Positions 33,465 to 42,948 are shown, numbered from the stretch's first letter. The stretch is DNA of 64,000 bases from Affinundibacterium fentianense (GCF_018139545.1 NZ_JAGSPJ010000001.1:548566-612565); one strand, 5' to 3'. Notes: generated by a model not told the origin, from the letters alone. Translations and numbers: made by a program.

Positions 33465-33660
33465 ATTAGGGATTAATTGAATTACAAGGAATGTTTACTA
33501 CTTGATGAACTACATATTTACTAACTTAACAACTTAGATTAGTAGTCTTTGATTGATACTATTTGATGAATGAACTTAGATTAACTTAATTAACCATTGA
33601 TTGAATCAGTAATTAATCAATACTTAGTAATTAACAAACAACAACATACTGTACCTAAAT
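33465..33660. repeat. AT-rich region with short direct repeats, candidate replication origin
   Basis: Within the ~430-bp gap between the Gp2-like and AlpA-like genes. Repeats include AACTTAGATTA (33531-33541, 33573-33583), TTGATGAA (33502-33509, 33563-33570) and AGTAATTAA (33608-33616, 33626-33634). Base composition is much richer in A and T than nearby genes. An origin or regulator-binding region for the Gp2-like protein is plausible but not shown. Confidence 0.4.
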
Positions 33661-33796
33661 TCAAGTACTTGAGGCATTGTCGGCATTTACTGCATTTCCG
33701 AAAAGAAACTAGCCATGAGATTTGAATTTGAAAATCTTTAGATATACAGAGATATTGCTTTTGATTAAGATAACTTAATACCTTAAAGATGCAATG

Positions 33797-34036
33797 TTAA
33801 AAGCTAGCAATACTGCGACTCGCCGCAATACGAGTCTCGATCCAAGCATCAACTTCTGAAGCAATCCAAGCCACGCTCCCCCTATTCCCAACTGAAAGTG
33901 AGATTGGTTTTGGAAAAGTTGGATCAAAATATTTTGAATTAGGGTTGAGACGGTTATATATGCTGGCTCGCTTCAGCCCAGTAATTTCTTCAAGTTTAAG
34001 TCTACGATACAGTCTTAAATTTATTATCGGATTCAT
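33797..34036 (-). CDS. AlpA-like excisionase / transcriptional regulator
   Basis: 79 residues from the ATG at 34034-34036, preceded by AAAGGGAAG. The frame is open further upstream without a ribosome binding site. It shows the AlpA/MerR-like winged helix: LRLYRRLKLEEITGLKRASI (YNRL follows), FPKPISLSVGNRGSVAWIASEVDAWI. AlpA-type proteins on P4-like islands activate the integrase or act as excision factors. It lies at the right end of the island, 33 kb from the active integrase. Confidence 0.85.
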   Translation of the reverse strand: MNPIINLRLYRRLKLEEITGLKRASIYNRLNPNSKYFDPTFPKPISLSVGNRGSVAWIASEVDAWIETRIAASRSIASF

Positions 34037-34531
34037 TTTGCTTCCCTTTGCACACTTGAATAATGAAAAGCAACAAACGTTATGTTTGCGCACACCATTC
34101 ATGTACGCAATAATTTTTTACCATTTCCTAAATGCATGACTTGAGGAAGTGCTAGGCACAAAAAACTTACATTCAAACTAAGTGCGGTCATCGATTGAAA
34201 TAAAGAATAAATTCATTTGCGGCTAACAGAGACGAAAAAGACAGCGCTGTAAATTGCTTTGAACTATATTCCTATGCTTTTCCGATCGTGCCTCCTCTTA
34301 TCGGAATTAACTTCGCAATATTGACAGAAGTAATTTTTGTGTATTTTCACGTATGATTGTGTGTTTCCTGTCGTATTTTTTTAGAATTTTTTTGGGTAAT
34401 AGGGACTGCGAAAGCTAGAATGAAATCTGATCTCTGATGAACCATCAACAATCAAAATGCGATCTCAATAATCGGCTACACGACTAGGATGGCGCACGGT
34501 TAAGCATTTCAAATGCAACGAATCATGGCAA
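34037..34531. other. Intergenic region between AlpA-like and integrase-like genes
   Basis: Nearly 500 bases between divergent genes. I see poly-T tracts around 34376-34396 but no supported gene or clear promoter. Confidence 0.4.
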
Positions 34532-35674
34532 ATGTGCCAACAAAATAAATCAAGACAACTTTTCTATATTTCCAAAATGAATTCAAGTATCCGAAAACAC
34601 AAAGTAAATAGAATCAACAGCGAAGTTGAGTTTGAGACTTGTCTCGCGCAAAAGATGACGGAGTTCAATAAAAACGCGGAACACGAAAATGGTGCTGAGC
34701 AAGAGCGGAAAAAGGATTCATTAGACCAAGTCAATAAGGTCAACGACCAGAAGCGGCAATTATCAAAAGCAAAAATAAATCTTGGAGATGGTTTATTTCT
34801 ACTAATTGGGAAACATGGCGAAAAGACCTTCCACTACCGACTTTCGATGAACGGTATTGATACATCCGGAAAAATTGGCGACTATCCAGGAATCAGTTTC
34901 GACTCTGCAAGGAAAATTTCAGACAATCATCGCGCGGAAATTAGCAAATTCAAAAATGATCAAAAGCTAAGCTCTCTCAAATTGAAAATTAAAGAGAGAA
35001 GAGTTAAGACGAAGAAGGCGGAAATCCCTTGTTTTTTCCGCTTAGCAGGCCCAGGAATACTTTATGAAAATCTCTTGAATACAGGTATCGCCTCCCTAGA
35101 ATTCAAAGCAGCCGCTTTGCTAATCCTGCTACTGCCAACGCACTCTGAATTTCTACTCAATGCGTCCAGAAGTACCTACGACCTGTTGGCGAAAACCATA
35201 ACGATTAGAGATTCAGCTGACCGAAATATACCCATCCGATTCCAAGTGCCGGATAACCTAGCTAACATTATTCAAAATTCTTTCGTATATCCAACTATTA
35301 CTGAAAGGCCACCCAAGCTATTTCCCAACCTATCCTTGATGTCACAAAAGGAAAGACAAAAAATTTTAGCTAGCATCTACGCGGATGAGTGCATTCGCTC
35401 CGAGATAACACTATCGGGTCTTCGTGATTTTTTTGCATTTGCGACTGAAAAGTACGGAGGGTTCAATAAAGATTTTATTCGTCGCCTAACAAACCGGAGC
35501 GACTCTACTGAAAATTTAACCTACACGGTTATTGATTATTCGACCGCCTATCGGAATGGTGCAGAAAACTATTATTATCATCGACAAGAACAAGCTGCCA
35601 TATCTTGGTTCGCAGACCAAATTTTACGAGGAAATCAAGCATTCGATCAGACGACTTCAAATAATATCGTGTAG
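34532..35674 (+). CDS. Integrase-like protein with lost catalytic residues
   Basis: 380 residues. A DUF4102-like arm-binding domain can be seen (about 82-145: INLGDGLFLLIGKHGEKTFH, then GKIGDYPGISFDSARKISDNHRAEI, quoted in part). The C-terminal part aligns by eye with the catalytic domain of the integrase at 951. There AARSGEV becomes LPTHSEF (R lost), HGFR becomes SGLR (H lost), and a tyrosine remains in VIDYSTAYR. It is therefore probably not an active recombinase, but may still bind the attachment arms. Start uncertain: the first ATG (34532) or the one at 34577. It ends 102 bp before the right-hand tandem repeats and reads toward the tRNA. Confidence 0.6.
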   Translation: MCQQNKSRQLFYISKMNSSIRKHKVNRINSEVEFETCLAQKMTEFNKNAEHENGAEQERKKDSLDQVNKVNDQKRQLSKAKINLGDGLFLLIGKHGEKTFHYRLSMNGIDTSGKIGDYPGISFDSARKISDNHRAEISKFKNDQKLSSLKLKIKERRVKTKKAEIPCFFRLAGPGILYENLLNTGIASLEFKAAALLILLLPTHSEFLLNASRSTYDLLAKTITIRDSADRNIPIRFQVPDNLANIIQNSFVYPTITERPPKLFPNLSLMSQKERQKILASIYADECIRSEITLSGLRDFFAFATEKYGGFNKDFIRRLTNRSDSTENLTYTVIDYSTAYRNGAENYYYHRQEQAAISWFADQILRGNQAFDQTTSNNIV

Positions 35675-35776
35675 AACTCAAAATCGAAAGGCGATAGGAT
35701 CTCAATGCGCCAGCAATATATAAATTAATCTGGTTAAGATACAGTCTAAAATAGTCTAATTGAAGCCAGCGACAAA

Positions 35777-35800
35777 TGGCATACTGAATGGCATACCGAA
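35777..35800. repeat. Tandem 12-bp repeat, candidate integrase arm-type sites (right end)
   Basis: TGGCATACTGAA (35777-35788) followed by TGGCATACCGAA (35789-35800), the same doublet as at 896-919 with one change. It lies about 50 bp inside the right attachment core. Confidence 0.6.
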
Positions 35801-35817
35801 GGAAGTAGAAAAAGAAA

Positions 35818-35840
35818 AAGCCCTTGAAAATCAAGGGCTT
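35818..35840 (-). terminator. Island-borne terminator of tRNA-Ser
   Basis: A perfect 10-bp stem (35818-35827 with 35831-35840, AAA loop) is followed on the minus strand by TTTTTCTTTTTC. It lies 12 bp past the tRNA 3' end and would replace the native terminator now displaced to 726-753. Confidence 0.8.
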
Positions 35841-35852
35841 AATCAATAATGC

Positions 35853-35866
35853 TGGCGGAGACGGTG
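35853..35866. repeat. attR: tRNA-Ser 3' end core sequence
   Basis: TGGCGGAGACGGTG, identical to 763-776. It is the 3'-terminal 14 nt of the tRNA gene (minus strand), so the tRNA stays intact at this end of the island. Confidence 0.85.
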
Positions 35867-35944
35867 AGATTCGAACTCACGATCCAGGTTACCCCAGATG
35901 CTTCCTTAGCAGGGAAGTGCCTTCGGCCACTCGGCCACGTCTCC
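35853..35944 (-). tRNA. tRNA-Ser(GCT)
   Basis: 92-nt gene including an encoded CCA. Acceptor stem GGAGACG/CGTCTCC; anticodon stem CTTCC/GGAAG around loop CTGCTAA, giving anticodon GCT (reads AGC and AGU). It has the long variable arm of class II tRNAs (GCATCTGGGGTAACCTGGATC region), and the T loop is TTCGAAT. It serves as the integration site of the island. Confidence 0.96.
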
Positions 35945-36040
35945 ACACTCTCATGGCACCGAAAAAACTACGCCACAAGCGAGAACGAGATCATAGCGGT
36001 TAGTTCATTATTGGTCAACTACCCACCATAAAATTGTTTC

Positions 36041-37291
36041 TTAAGCAGCCTCTAATTCAAATGCTTTATGCAAAGCACGCACAGCCAATTCCATATATTT
36101 CTCATCAATCAAAACGGAAATTTTAATTTCTGAAGTGGAGATCATCTGAATATTAATTCCCTCATCTGACAATGTGCGGAACATTTGCGACGCAATTCCC
36201 ACATGACTACGCATACCAACGCCGACGACGGAGACCTTCGATACTTTGGCGTCACCAATGATATTGCCCGCGCCAATATGTGCTTTCACGCTCTCATTTA
36301 ACACTTCCATCGCTTTATTGTAGTCACCGCGCGGAACCGTGAACGTAAAGTCAGTCTTTCCATCGACAGACTGATTTTGAATAATCATATCAACCTCGAT
36401 GTTGGCGTCCGCAATCGGCCCCAAAATTTGATAAGCAATACCTGGCTTATCAGGCACGCCAAAAACAGTTAATTTTGCCTCATCACGATTAAATGCGATG
36501 CCAGTAATTGTGGCTTGTTCCATATTAGTATCTTCCTCAAACGAAATCAGTGTACCGGAGATAATCTCTTCGGCTAAGGGCATTAATGGGTCAGTTAAAG
36601 ATGACAACACTCGCGTTGGCATGCGGTAATTACCGGCAAACTCGACAGAACGAATTTGCAAGACCTTTGAGCCCAACGACGCCATCTCCAGCATCTCTTC
36701 AAACGTCACCGTATTCAGTCGCCGCGCATCAGACACGACACGAGGATCAGTTGTATAAACACCATCGACATCCGTGTAAATCAAACATTCTTGCGCCTTC
36801 AATGCAGCAGCAATGGCAACCGCTGAGGTATCGGAACCGCCACGTCCTAACGTAGTAATATTTCCTAAATCATCGACCCCTTGAAATCCAGTGATGATAA
36901 CGATTTTCCCATCGGCCAAGTCCGCACTCACCTTGGCATCATCGATTGATGCAATGCGTGCTTTCGTGTAGGAGGAGTCTGTTTTGATCGGAACCTGCCA
37001 GCCTGCGTAAGAAACTGCTTTCTTACCAAGCGCTTGCAAAGCAAGCGCCAGCAATCCAACCGAGACTTGCTCTCCAGTCGATGCAATCATGTCTAACTCG
37101 CGGGGGTCAGGATCCGCACTTATTTCTTTTGCTAACCCAATAATTCGATTTGTCTCGCCCGACATTGCGGACGGCACAACGACGATTTGATAACCAGCGT
37201 CATGCCATTTGGCGACGCGTTTAGCGACATTTTTAATGCGGTCGGTCGACCCCATTGAAGTGCCACCGTATTTGTGGACGATTAAAGCCAT
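36041..37291 (-). CDS. lysC: Aspartate kinase
   Basis: Phosphorylates L-aspartate in the first step of the pathway to lysine, threonine, methionine and diaminopimelate. The 416 residues are of single-function aspartokinase type: catalytic domain with VHKYGGTSMGS at the N-terminus, ITGFQGVDDLGNITTLGRGGSDTSA (quoted in part, about 135-160) and YTDVDGVYTTDPR. Two ACT domains follow (about 265-410) that bind the feedback inhibitor: VFGVPDKPGIAYQILGPIAD and VGVGMRSHVGIASQMFRTLS. Length is normal. It stands alone just outside the island; no neighbour of the same pathway is present. Confidence 0.96.
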   Translation of the reverse strand: MALIVHKYGGTSMGSTDRIKNVAKRVAKWHDAGYQIVVVPSAMSGETNRIIGLAKEISADPDPRELDMIASTGEQVSVGLLALALQALGKKAVSYAGWQVPIKTDSSYTKARIASIDDAKVSADLADGKIVIITGFQGVDDLGNITTLGRGGSDTSAVAIAAALKAQECLIYTDVDGVYTTDPRVVSDARRLNTVTFEEMLEMASLGSKVLQIRSVEFAGNYRMPTRVLSSLTDPLMPLAEEIISGTLISFEEDTNMEQATITGIAFNRDEAKLTVFGVPDKPGIAYQILGPIADANIEVDMIIQNQSVDGKTDFTFTVPRGDYNKAMEVLNESVKAHIGAGNIIGDAKVSKVSVVGVGMRSHVGIASQMFRTLSDEGINIQMISTSEIKISVLIDEKYMELAVRALHKAFELEAA

Positions 37292-37939
37292 AAAATTTCA
37301 GAAAAAGTGACGAAAAGAGGAGAGATACAGCCAAAAACAACCCATGACTGTACATGCTGCTCTGCAAAATAACAAGGCAACAGCGCTCGTTTTTTAGGCA
37401 ACGATTCGAACAGGCCTAAGAAAGCGTAGAAAGTTATAAAAAATACGGATCTAAACCGACAATAATTTTGTTAGAGCGCATCAAGATGAAAATCACATTA
37501 CATCTCGACGGCCGCAACAAAATAAAAGGACTAAGCATTCATTAAGACAAAATAAACAGACCTTAACGAAAATTAGGAGAAATTGAAAAAAAATCTGACG
37601 AAAAACAAAAAAATAAAAGATGAAATAAATTTTCATATTTGGACGACACTCGATCCAAAAATGAAATTTTTTCATAACTGGTTTCCATATCGATATAAGC
37701 AAAATATTGCTAGGGAGATGCATTAAGCTAACAAAAGCTTGGCATCCGGCAGCTTTTGAATTGAGTGTCTCTCCAATCAAAAAAGCGGGGCAACCAACAT
37801 CGCCCACCCTATATGCATGATTTAGGTACGAAATACCAATTAACTTGGAGACTTAATGAACCTATCCACCAATCTTCATATCGACGCCAACTTCAATCGA
37901 ACTTAAAAATTTAATCGGTCTTTTTTTGCCCCAAAAAAA
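37292..37939. other. Long intergenic region upstream of lysC, possible structured RNA
   Basis: About 650 bases without a convincing gene. The stretch 37560-37640 is very A-rich. The part from about 37700 to 37830 contains several short pairing segments (TAGGG/CCCTA, GGAGA/TCTCC, AAGCT/AGCTT) and GCGGGGCAACC, which suggests a folded RNA; I could not match it to a known riboswitch. Confidence 0.35.
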
Positions 37940-38497
37940 TTACTCTATGGAGAAGAGTTTTTTCCATCCAGCATGTCCCAATGCTCGAACCGTCGCAATA
38001 TTTTTATCATAGATTAAATCAGCTTCCGGAAACGCCTCAACTGCCTTATCAATACTTTCTTCTCGGATCAAGTGCAAAGTTGGAAATGGCGAGCGGTTCG
38101 AGTAGTTGTCTATATCATCTATTTCAGTTCCATCGAATTGGTAATTCGGGTGAAAACTCGCAATTTGCAAAATACCTTCCAAATCACGCTCTTCCAAAAC
38201 CGCATCTGCGACCTCTAAAAACTCGTTATAGTCCAGAAAATCTTGCATAACAAAGGGATGAACTAATAGTGTTGTATCTATCTTCTCCGGACTGGCCTCC
38301 GCCAAAACTTCGAGTTCGGCAACCAAATCGTTCAATAGTGCTTCTGGCGTTGATGCATGGCTAACGAAATAACGTATCTGATTCTTGATATGAACACCTT
38401 TTGCAAACGGGCACAAGTTCAATCCGATCACAGCTTTTTCCAACCATTCCTTGGTATCCTCGATGACCTTATCATCATTCAATAATGCACTATCCAT
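37940..38497 (-). CDS. DUF1415 family protein
   Basis: 185 residues matching the DUF1415 family of gamma- and betaproteobacteria. Signatures are [18 protein letters not shown] near the N-terminus, LLVHP ... [28 protein letters not shown] and [17 protein letters not shown]. Biochemical role unknown. Its ATG overlaps the end of rpiA by 8 bp, so it is translated from the same transcript. Confidence 0.9.
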   Translation of the reverse strand: MDSALLNDDKVIEDTKEWLEKAVIGLNLCPFAKGVHIKNQIRYFVSHASTPEALLNDLVAELEVLAEASPEKIDTTLLVHPFVMQDFLDYNEFLEVADAVLEERDLEGILQIASFHPNYQFDGTEIDDIDNYSNRSPFPTLHLIREESIDKAVEAFPEADLIYDKNIATVRALGHAGWKKLFSIE

Positions 38498-39185
38498 GTG
38501 TACTGTCCTTTGTATTAAATCGCAATGTTGTCACACCATCTGGCCCACCTAACAAACAAACATCGGCACCTTCGGCGGCAAACAAACCAACAGTGACGAC
38601 GCCAACAATATTGTTGATTGTTTTTTCCAAAGCGACAGGATCTTCAATCTGCAATCCCAGCATATCGATAATAATGTTTCCATTGTCCGTCATCACGGCC
38701 ATACCATCTTTGACCCGCAATCGTGCTTCGCCACCAAGCGAGTTGAGTGCCCTTATAACGGACTCTCGCGCCATTGGAATCACTTCGATTGGCAAAGGAA
38801 ACTTTCCCAACTTGTTAACTAACTTTGAGCTGTCGGCGATACATACAAAGGATTTTGCAACCGAAGCAACAATTTTCTCTCTCGTCAATGCGGCCCCACC
38901 TCCCTTAATCATCCAACCTTGCTCGGTGATTTCGTCCGCGCCATCAATATAAACTGGCATCGACGTCACGTCGTTTAAATCATAGACAGGAATTCCATGT
39001 CCTCGCAGCCTCGCCGCTGTCGCTTCTGAAGATGCCACGGCCCCCTTAATTTTATGTTTGATCGTGGCTAATTCATCAATAAAAAAATTCGCCGTAGACC
39101 CCGTTCCCACTCCAACGATTTCGTCTTCTACGACAAATGCAATCGCTGCTTTTGCAACTGCTTGCTTCAGTTCATCTTGTGTCAT
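38490..39185 (-). CDS. rpiA: Ribose-5-phosphate isomerase A
   Basis: Interconverts ribose 5-phosphate and ribulose 5-phosphate in the pentose phosphate pathway. From the ATG at 39183-39185 the protein has 231 residues, as usual. Conserved motifs are [14 protein letters not shown] (substrate loop), [21 protein letters not shown] (quoted in part), YIDGADEI with the catalytic Asp, [14 protein letters not shown], and DSSKLV. A GTG four codons upstream is a possible alternative start. Followed by the overlapping DUF1415 gene. Confidence 0.96.
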   Translation of the reverse strand: MTQDELKQAVAKAAIAFVVEDEIVGVGTGSTANFFIDELATIKHKIKGAVASSEATAARLRGHGIPVYDLNDVTSMPVYIDGADEITEQGWMIKGGGAALTREKIVASVAKSFVCIADSSKLVNKLGKFPLPIEVIPMARESVIRALNSLGGEARLRVKDGMAVMTDNGNIIIDMLGLQIEDPVALEKTINNIVGVVTVGLFAAEGADVCLLGGPDGVTTLRFNTKDSTHG

Positions 39186-39290
39186 TTGTATACTCACTGA
39201 TTAATTCGAATTTCGACATTGTAAACGATGGGCACGACATAACACACGAATCCAAATGAATCGAAAGCTCGTGCCTTTCCATTTGCAGAA

Positions 39291-40319
39291 TTAGATTTGC
39301 AAACTCGGCTCTTCCATCGCAGCAATTTGCTCCCGCATCTCTAACACGCGATCCTGCCAATATCGTTGAGAATTAAACCAGGGAAATGCTAATTTGAATG
39401 CAGGATCGCCCCATCTTTGTGCAAGCCAAAACGAATAGTGAATTAAACGTAAGCTCCGAAGTGGTTCAATGAGCTGAAGTTGCCTCGGATCGAAATCAGC
39501 AAAATCTTCATAGCCTGCTAAAAGGTCACATAATTGGTTTTGTCTTTCAACCCTGTTCCCAGATAACAGCATCCAAAGATCTTGGATTGCAGGCCCCATT
39601 CGGCTATCATCAAAATCGACGAAATGTGGGCCGGGGTGACTACCAGACTCTGTCCAGAGTACATTGCCGAGATGGCAATCACCATGCAATCGTATTACTT
39701 GTACTTCCCCTGCCTGTCGATAAAGGGTGTCCACACATTCCAGCATTTGTCGTGCAGTCGACTCATAGGCAGGAAGTAAGTCGCTTGGAATGCAATCGTT
39801 TTCCAATAAAAATGCCAAGGCTCGCGAACCCAATGTTTCGCGATCGATCATCGGCCGATGACAATACTTAGAGCTTGCGCCGACTGCATGTATTCGGCCG
39901 ATGTATCGCCCCAGTCGTTCTAATGTACCAACCCGTTCAAGCTCGGGTGCACGCCCGCCCTGCTTTTCAAAAATAGCAAAACGGAAGCCCTTAAAAAATC
40001 GTAATCCAACGCCATTATCATTGAGGAGCGCCGGGACGACAGGAACCTCAGATAAAAATAAATCTTGAACGAATGAATGCTCTTCTAAAATTTGTGCATC
40101 AGTCCATCGCCGAGGTCGATAAAATTTAACGACTAGCGGCGGTCCGTCTTCGATCCCCAATTGATAAACTCGGTTTTCATAGCTATTCAAAGCCAATAGA
40201 CGCCCATCACATTGAAATCCTTGATCAAGCATAGCGTCCAATACGCAGTCTGGGTCGAGCATCAAAAAGTTCTCTGGCTCGGCCTTGCTTAGTCGATTTA
40301 TCATATTATTTATTTCCAT
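39291..40319 (-). CDS. srkA: Stress response kinase A (SrkA/YihE, RdoA family)
   Basis: A cytosolic protein kinase of the aminoglycoside-phosphotransferase fold, linked in E. coli to survival under envelope and oxidative stress. The 342 residues show [12 protein letters not shown] and [10 protein letters not shown] (ATP-binding lobe), the catalytic loop [13 protein letters not shown] (about 212-224), and the metal-binding [14 protein letters not shown]-terminal run [12 protein letters not shown] ... WFNSQRYWQ is typical of YihE. ATG start. About 105 bp upstream of rpiA on the same strand. Confidence 0.94.
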   Translation of the reverse strand: MEINNMINRLSKAEPENFLMLDPDCVLDAMLDQGFQCDGRLLALNSYENRVYQLGIEDGPPLVVKFYRPRRWTDAQILEEHSFVQDLFLSEVPVVPALLNDNGVGLRFFKGFRFAIFEKQGGRAPELERVGTLERLGRYIGRIHAVGASSKYCHRPMIDRETLGSRALAFLLENDCIPSDLLPAYESTARQMLECVDTLYRQAGEVQVIRLHGDCHLGNVLWTESGSHPGPHFVDFDDSRMGPAIQDLWMLLSGNRVERQNQLCDLLAGYEDFADFDPRQLQLIEPLRSLRLIHYSFWLAQRWGDPAFKLAFPWFNSQRYWQDRVLEMREQIAAMEEPSLQI

Positions 40320-40439
40320 ACCTGTGATTGTACGTGCATTCTCACCACGAAACGATCACAACGCGCTACACTTCGGAAATCGTCGCTGGTACCGATTGGA
40401 TCAGACCCGACAAACCCTTTCATAGTAAGAGCGAGCAAC

Positions 40440-41141
40440 ATGCATTTAGACGAACCCCTGAGCGATAAAGAGTTCAACGAACTCGACAAATTTTTAATGT
40501 CAGACGCCGTAGGTGATGATGGGATGACTATGGACGCTCTGCATGGCTACCTCACGGCCATTGCACTAGGACCAGAAGCAATTCCAATGACCGAGTGGCT
40601 GCCTCTTGTTTGGGGATTACCCGAACAGGCCGAACCGAAGTTCAAGTCGCCAAAAGAAATGCAAAGAATCACCAATCTCATTGCTCGCTTCATGAATGAA
40701 ATTCAAATTACATTCGAAGTCGCACCACAAGAATACGAACCACTTTTTTGCGTCATGGAGCAAAATGGCAAAGAATTGATCGACGGGGAGACCTGGGCTT
40801 GGGGTTTTTGGGAAGGCATGCAACTGCGTGCTGAAGCTTGGGAAGCGGCGTGGGAATCACCAAGTATCGCTCCCCTCTTAGAACCAATTTATCTCTTGGG
40901 AGCCGAAGAAATCGAAGAAAATGAAACTACCTTGGTCGACACGCCAGAAAAATGTCATCATTTGGCACTAAAACTGGAGGCGTCAATTAGTGAAATTCGA
41001 CGTTTCTGGGCTCCTTTGAGGAAATCTGGTGTCACAACAATCAAGCGCGAAGCGCCAAAAGTTGGCAGAAACGACCCATGCCCTTGCGGAAGCGGAAAAA
41101 AATTTAAGGTGTGTTGCGGCGCAGAACCGACGATCCATTAA
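40440..41141 (+). CDS. YecA/UPF0149 family protein with SEC-C zinc motif
   Basis: 233 residues. The UPF0149 domain (about 5-180) includes [20 protein letters not shown] and [12 protein letters not shown]. The C-terminus carries a SEC-C motif, [18 protein letters not shown], as in SecA and YecA, which binds zinc. YecA-like proteins interact with ribosomes or the SecA pathway in E. coli; the role here is not known. It is divergent from srkA. Confidence 0.9.
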   Translation: MHLDEPLSDKEFNELDKFLMSDAVGDDGMTMDALHGYLTAIALGPEAIPMTEWLPLVWGLPEQAEPKFKSPKEMQRITNLIARFMNEIQITFEVAPQEYEPLFCVMEQNGKELIDGETWAWGFWEGMQLRAEAWEAAWESPSIAPLLEPIYLLGAEEIEENETTLVDTPEKCHHLALKLEASISEIRRFWAPLRKSGVTTIKREAPKVGRNDPCPCGSGKKFKVCCGAEPTIH

Positions 41142-41301
41142 ATCGAAACGATGCCAGTGAAATGAACTGAACATTTCTTCTATAGGCATTCCGCAACATC
41201 GATGTTAAGCTCGTTCCCTGTTTTCTCAACAATCTGAAGTCTTTAGTGATACATCGCCACATGCAAAACTTAAGACATTCATTTTAGACTTAGGAGCATC
41301 T

Positions 41302-41556
41302 ATGAGCCTTACCGAACAATTCAATCAAGCGCAGGCTGATTCAAAAAATTTACCTGAGCGTCCAGACAACATGACCTTGTTGAAGATCTACGCGTTATTT
41401 AAACAAGCGAGTAGCGGTGACGCCAGCGGTGATCGTCCTGGCATGACTGATTTTGTCGCAAGAGCAAAATTTGATGCTTGGGCAGAATTAAAGGGAACGA
41501 GCTCTGAAAACGCGATGCAACAATATATCGATTTAATCGAGTCATTAAAGGATTAA
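41302..41556 (+). CDS. Acyl-CoA-binding protein
   Basis: 84 residues covering one whole ACBP domain. It binds medium- and long-chain acyl-CoA esters in the cytosol. Family signatures are FNQAQADSKNLPERPDNMTL, LLKIYALFKQASSGDASGDRPG (quoted in part), KFDAWAELKGTSSENAMQQY and IDLIESL. A ribosome binding site (TAGGAG) precedes the ATG, and a strong terminator follows. Confidence 0.95.
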   Translation: MSLTEQFNQAQADSKNLPERPDNMTLLKIYALFKQASSGDASGDRPGMTDFVARAKFDAWAELKGTSSENAMQQYIDLIESLKD

Positions 41557-41597
41557 TCTTTTACTTCACCTCGTTGAACCGCTTAACTCTTCTGATA

Positions 41598-41623
41598 AAA
41601 AAGGCGAATTTTTCGCCTTTTTT
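41598..41623 (+). terminator. Bidirectional Rho-independent terminator
   Basis: AAAAAAGGCGAA, a three-base loop, then TTCGCCTTTTTTT. It lies between convergent genes (the acyl-CoA-binding protein and the dehydrogenase) and can serve both. Confidence 0.88.
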
Positions 41624-41658
41624 TGTTTCCAAAAGCCACGGGTCGAAGCCGATTACAC

Positions 41659-42687
41659 TCAAGTATCTCGACTATTTTGCTCAAAGCCTAAATGCAAAGC
41701 CTGACGATTTATTAAGTTAGGTGGGATTTCTCCCTTCACCGCCGCAATCACATTATTGATTGCTTGACTAACCATCGCCCGACGGGTCTGTTCAGATGCG
41801 CTGGCGATATGCGGCGTCAGTACCACATTCTTAAGATCCAAAAATGCCCGGTTAAAATTGGGTTCATTCTCAAACACATCTAAACCCGCGCCGGCAATTT
41901 GCCCTGTGCGCAATGCGTCAATTAACACATCTTCATCGACGATTCCACCTCGAGCGATATTGATTAAGGTTGCGCTTCGTTTCATTCTACTGATTTCAGC
42001 CACACCAATTGAGTGCCGAACCTCTGGCGTAAAAGGGAGTGCTAAAATCAAATGATCGGAGGCGCTAAATAAGGTCTCTCGGTCGACGTACTCAGCACAG
42101 TGTGCCTTCAGCTCGATATCGGGATCCAAGCGCTGACGATTGTGGTAGATGACCTGCATTCCAAATCCCGCTGCACGGCGGGCAATTGCCTGTCCGATTC
42201 GACCCATACCCAAAATACCAAGTGTCGACCCGTGTATATCCGCCCCAAGAAAAAAATCGACGCTCCACTTCTTCCACTCGCCATCTCTTAGAAATGCTTC
42301 AGCCTCGGTGACACGCCTAGCGGTCGCCATCATCAGCGCCCACGCAAAATCAGCGGTGGTTTCGTTTAAGACGTCTGGCGAATTTGTTGCCATCACCCTA
42401 TTTTCTGTGCAGGAAGCAATATCAAAATTATCATACCCAACGGCGATAGTTGAGATAATCTTTAGATCATCGTTGATGCTTTTCAATCGCTGCAGGAGAC
42501 TTGAACTAATTTTCGCACTCGAAGTGCAAATCATCCCAAATTTACCATGCAAACGCTCGATCAACTCGTCTTCTGTAAAAATGCGATCTTCTTGATTTAT
42601 CTCAAGATCAAAGTAAGGAGTAAGGCGAGACAAAAGATCAGGAAACATCGCTCGCGCGACCAATAATTTAGGGCGGATAGAATTCAT
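41659..42687 (-). CDS. D-isomer-specific 2-hydroxyacid dehydrogenase (glyoxylate/hydroxypyruvate reductase type)
   Basis: NAD(P)H-dependent reductase of 2-oxoacids such as glyoxylate or hydroxypyruvate. From the ATG at 42685-42687 it has 342 residues. The Rossmann motif is GILGMGRIGQAIARRA. Catalytic residues are the Arg in NIARGGIVDEDVL, the Glu in DVFENEP and the His in LTPHIASAS. ISTIAVGYDNFDI and NETTADFAWALM complete the family pattern. The exact substrate cannot be read from the sequence. It is convergent with the acyl-CoA-binding protein gene. Confidence 0.92.
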   Translation of the reverse strand: MNSIRPKLLVARAMFPDLLSRLTPYFDLEINQEDRIFTEDELIERLHGKFGMICTSSAKISSSLLQRLKSINDDLKIISTIAVGYDNFDIASCTENRVMATNSPDVLNETTADFAWALMMATARRVTEAEAFLRDGEWKKWSVDFFLGADIHGSTLGILGMGRIGQAIARRAAGFGMQVIYHNRQRLDPDIELKAHCAEYVDRETLFSASDHLILALPFTPEVRHSIGVAEISRMKRSATLINIARGGIVDEDVLIDALRTGQIAGAGLDVFENEPNFNRAFLDLKNVVLTPHIASASEQTRRAMVSQAINNVIAAVKGEIPPNLINRQALHLGFEQNSRDT

Positions 42688-42948
42688 AGTTAAGTCAAAT
42701 AATGTGGAATCCAAAAGAGCAAAATCGCTCTATGTCAGAGTCTGGACACTCGGCATCCTTAGGTCAAACACGCATAAGCAAGTACCCTCATGACCAAACT
42801 CTTGCCGGAACTTACATTTGCTTATGCCAATTTTATCTAAGTCACAATTGTGAGTTAAGTCGATTTGCCTTAAAATACAAGGCTTTGCAGCTACACTACC
42901 ATTTATTGTAGCGCTTCACCCACGATTTTCTTATTGATAGGCCCTGTT

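Noticed and set aside
37493..37807. 104-codon minus-strand frame upstream of lysC
   Set aside because: Phe/Leu/Cys-rich translation of an A-rich stretch, no ribosome binding site, no recognisable domain.
37700..37830. Known riboswitch (glycine, TPP, c-di-AMP, lysine) upstream of lysC
   Set aside because: I compared remembered consensus elements on both strands and none fitted; kept only as an unexplained candidate structure.
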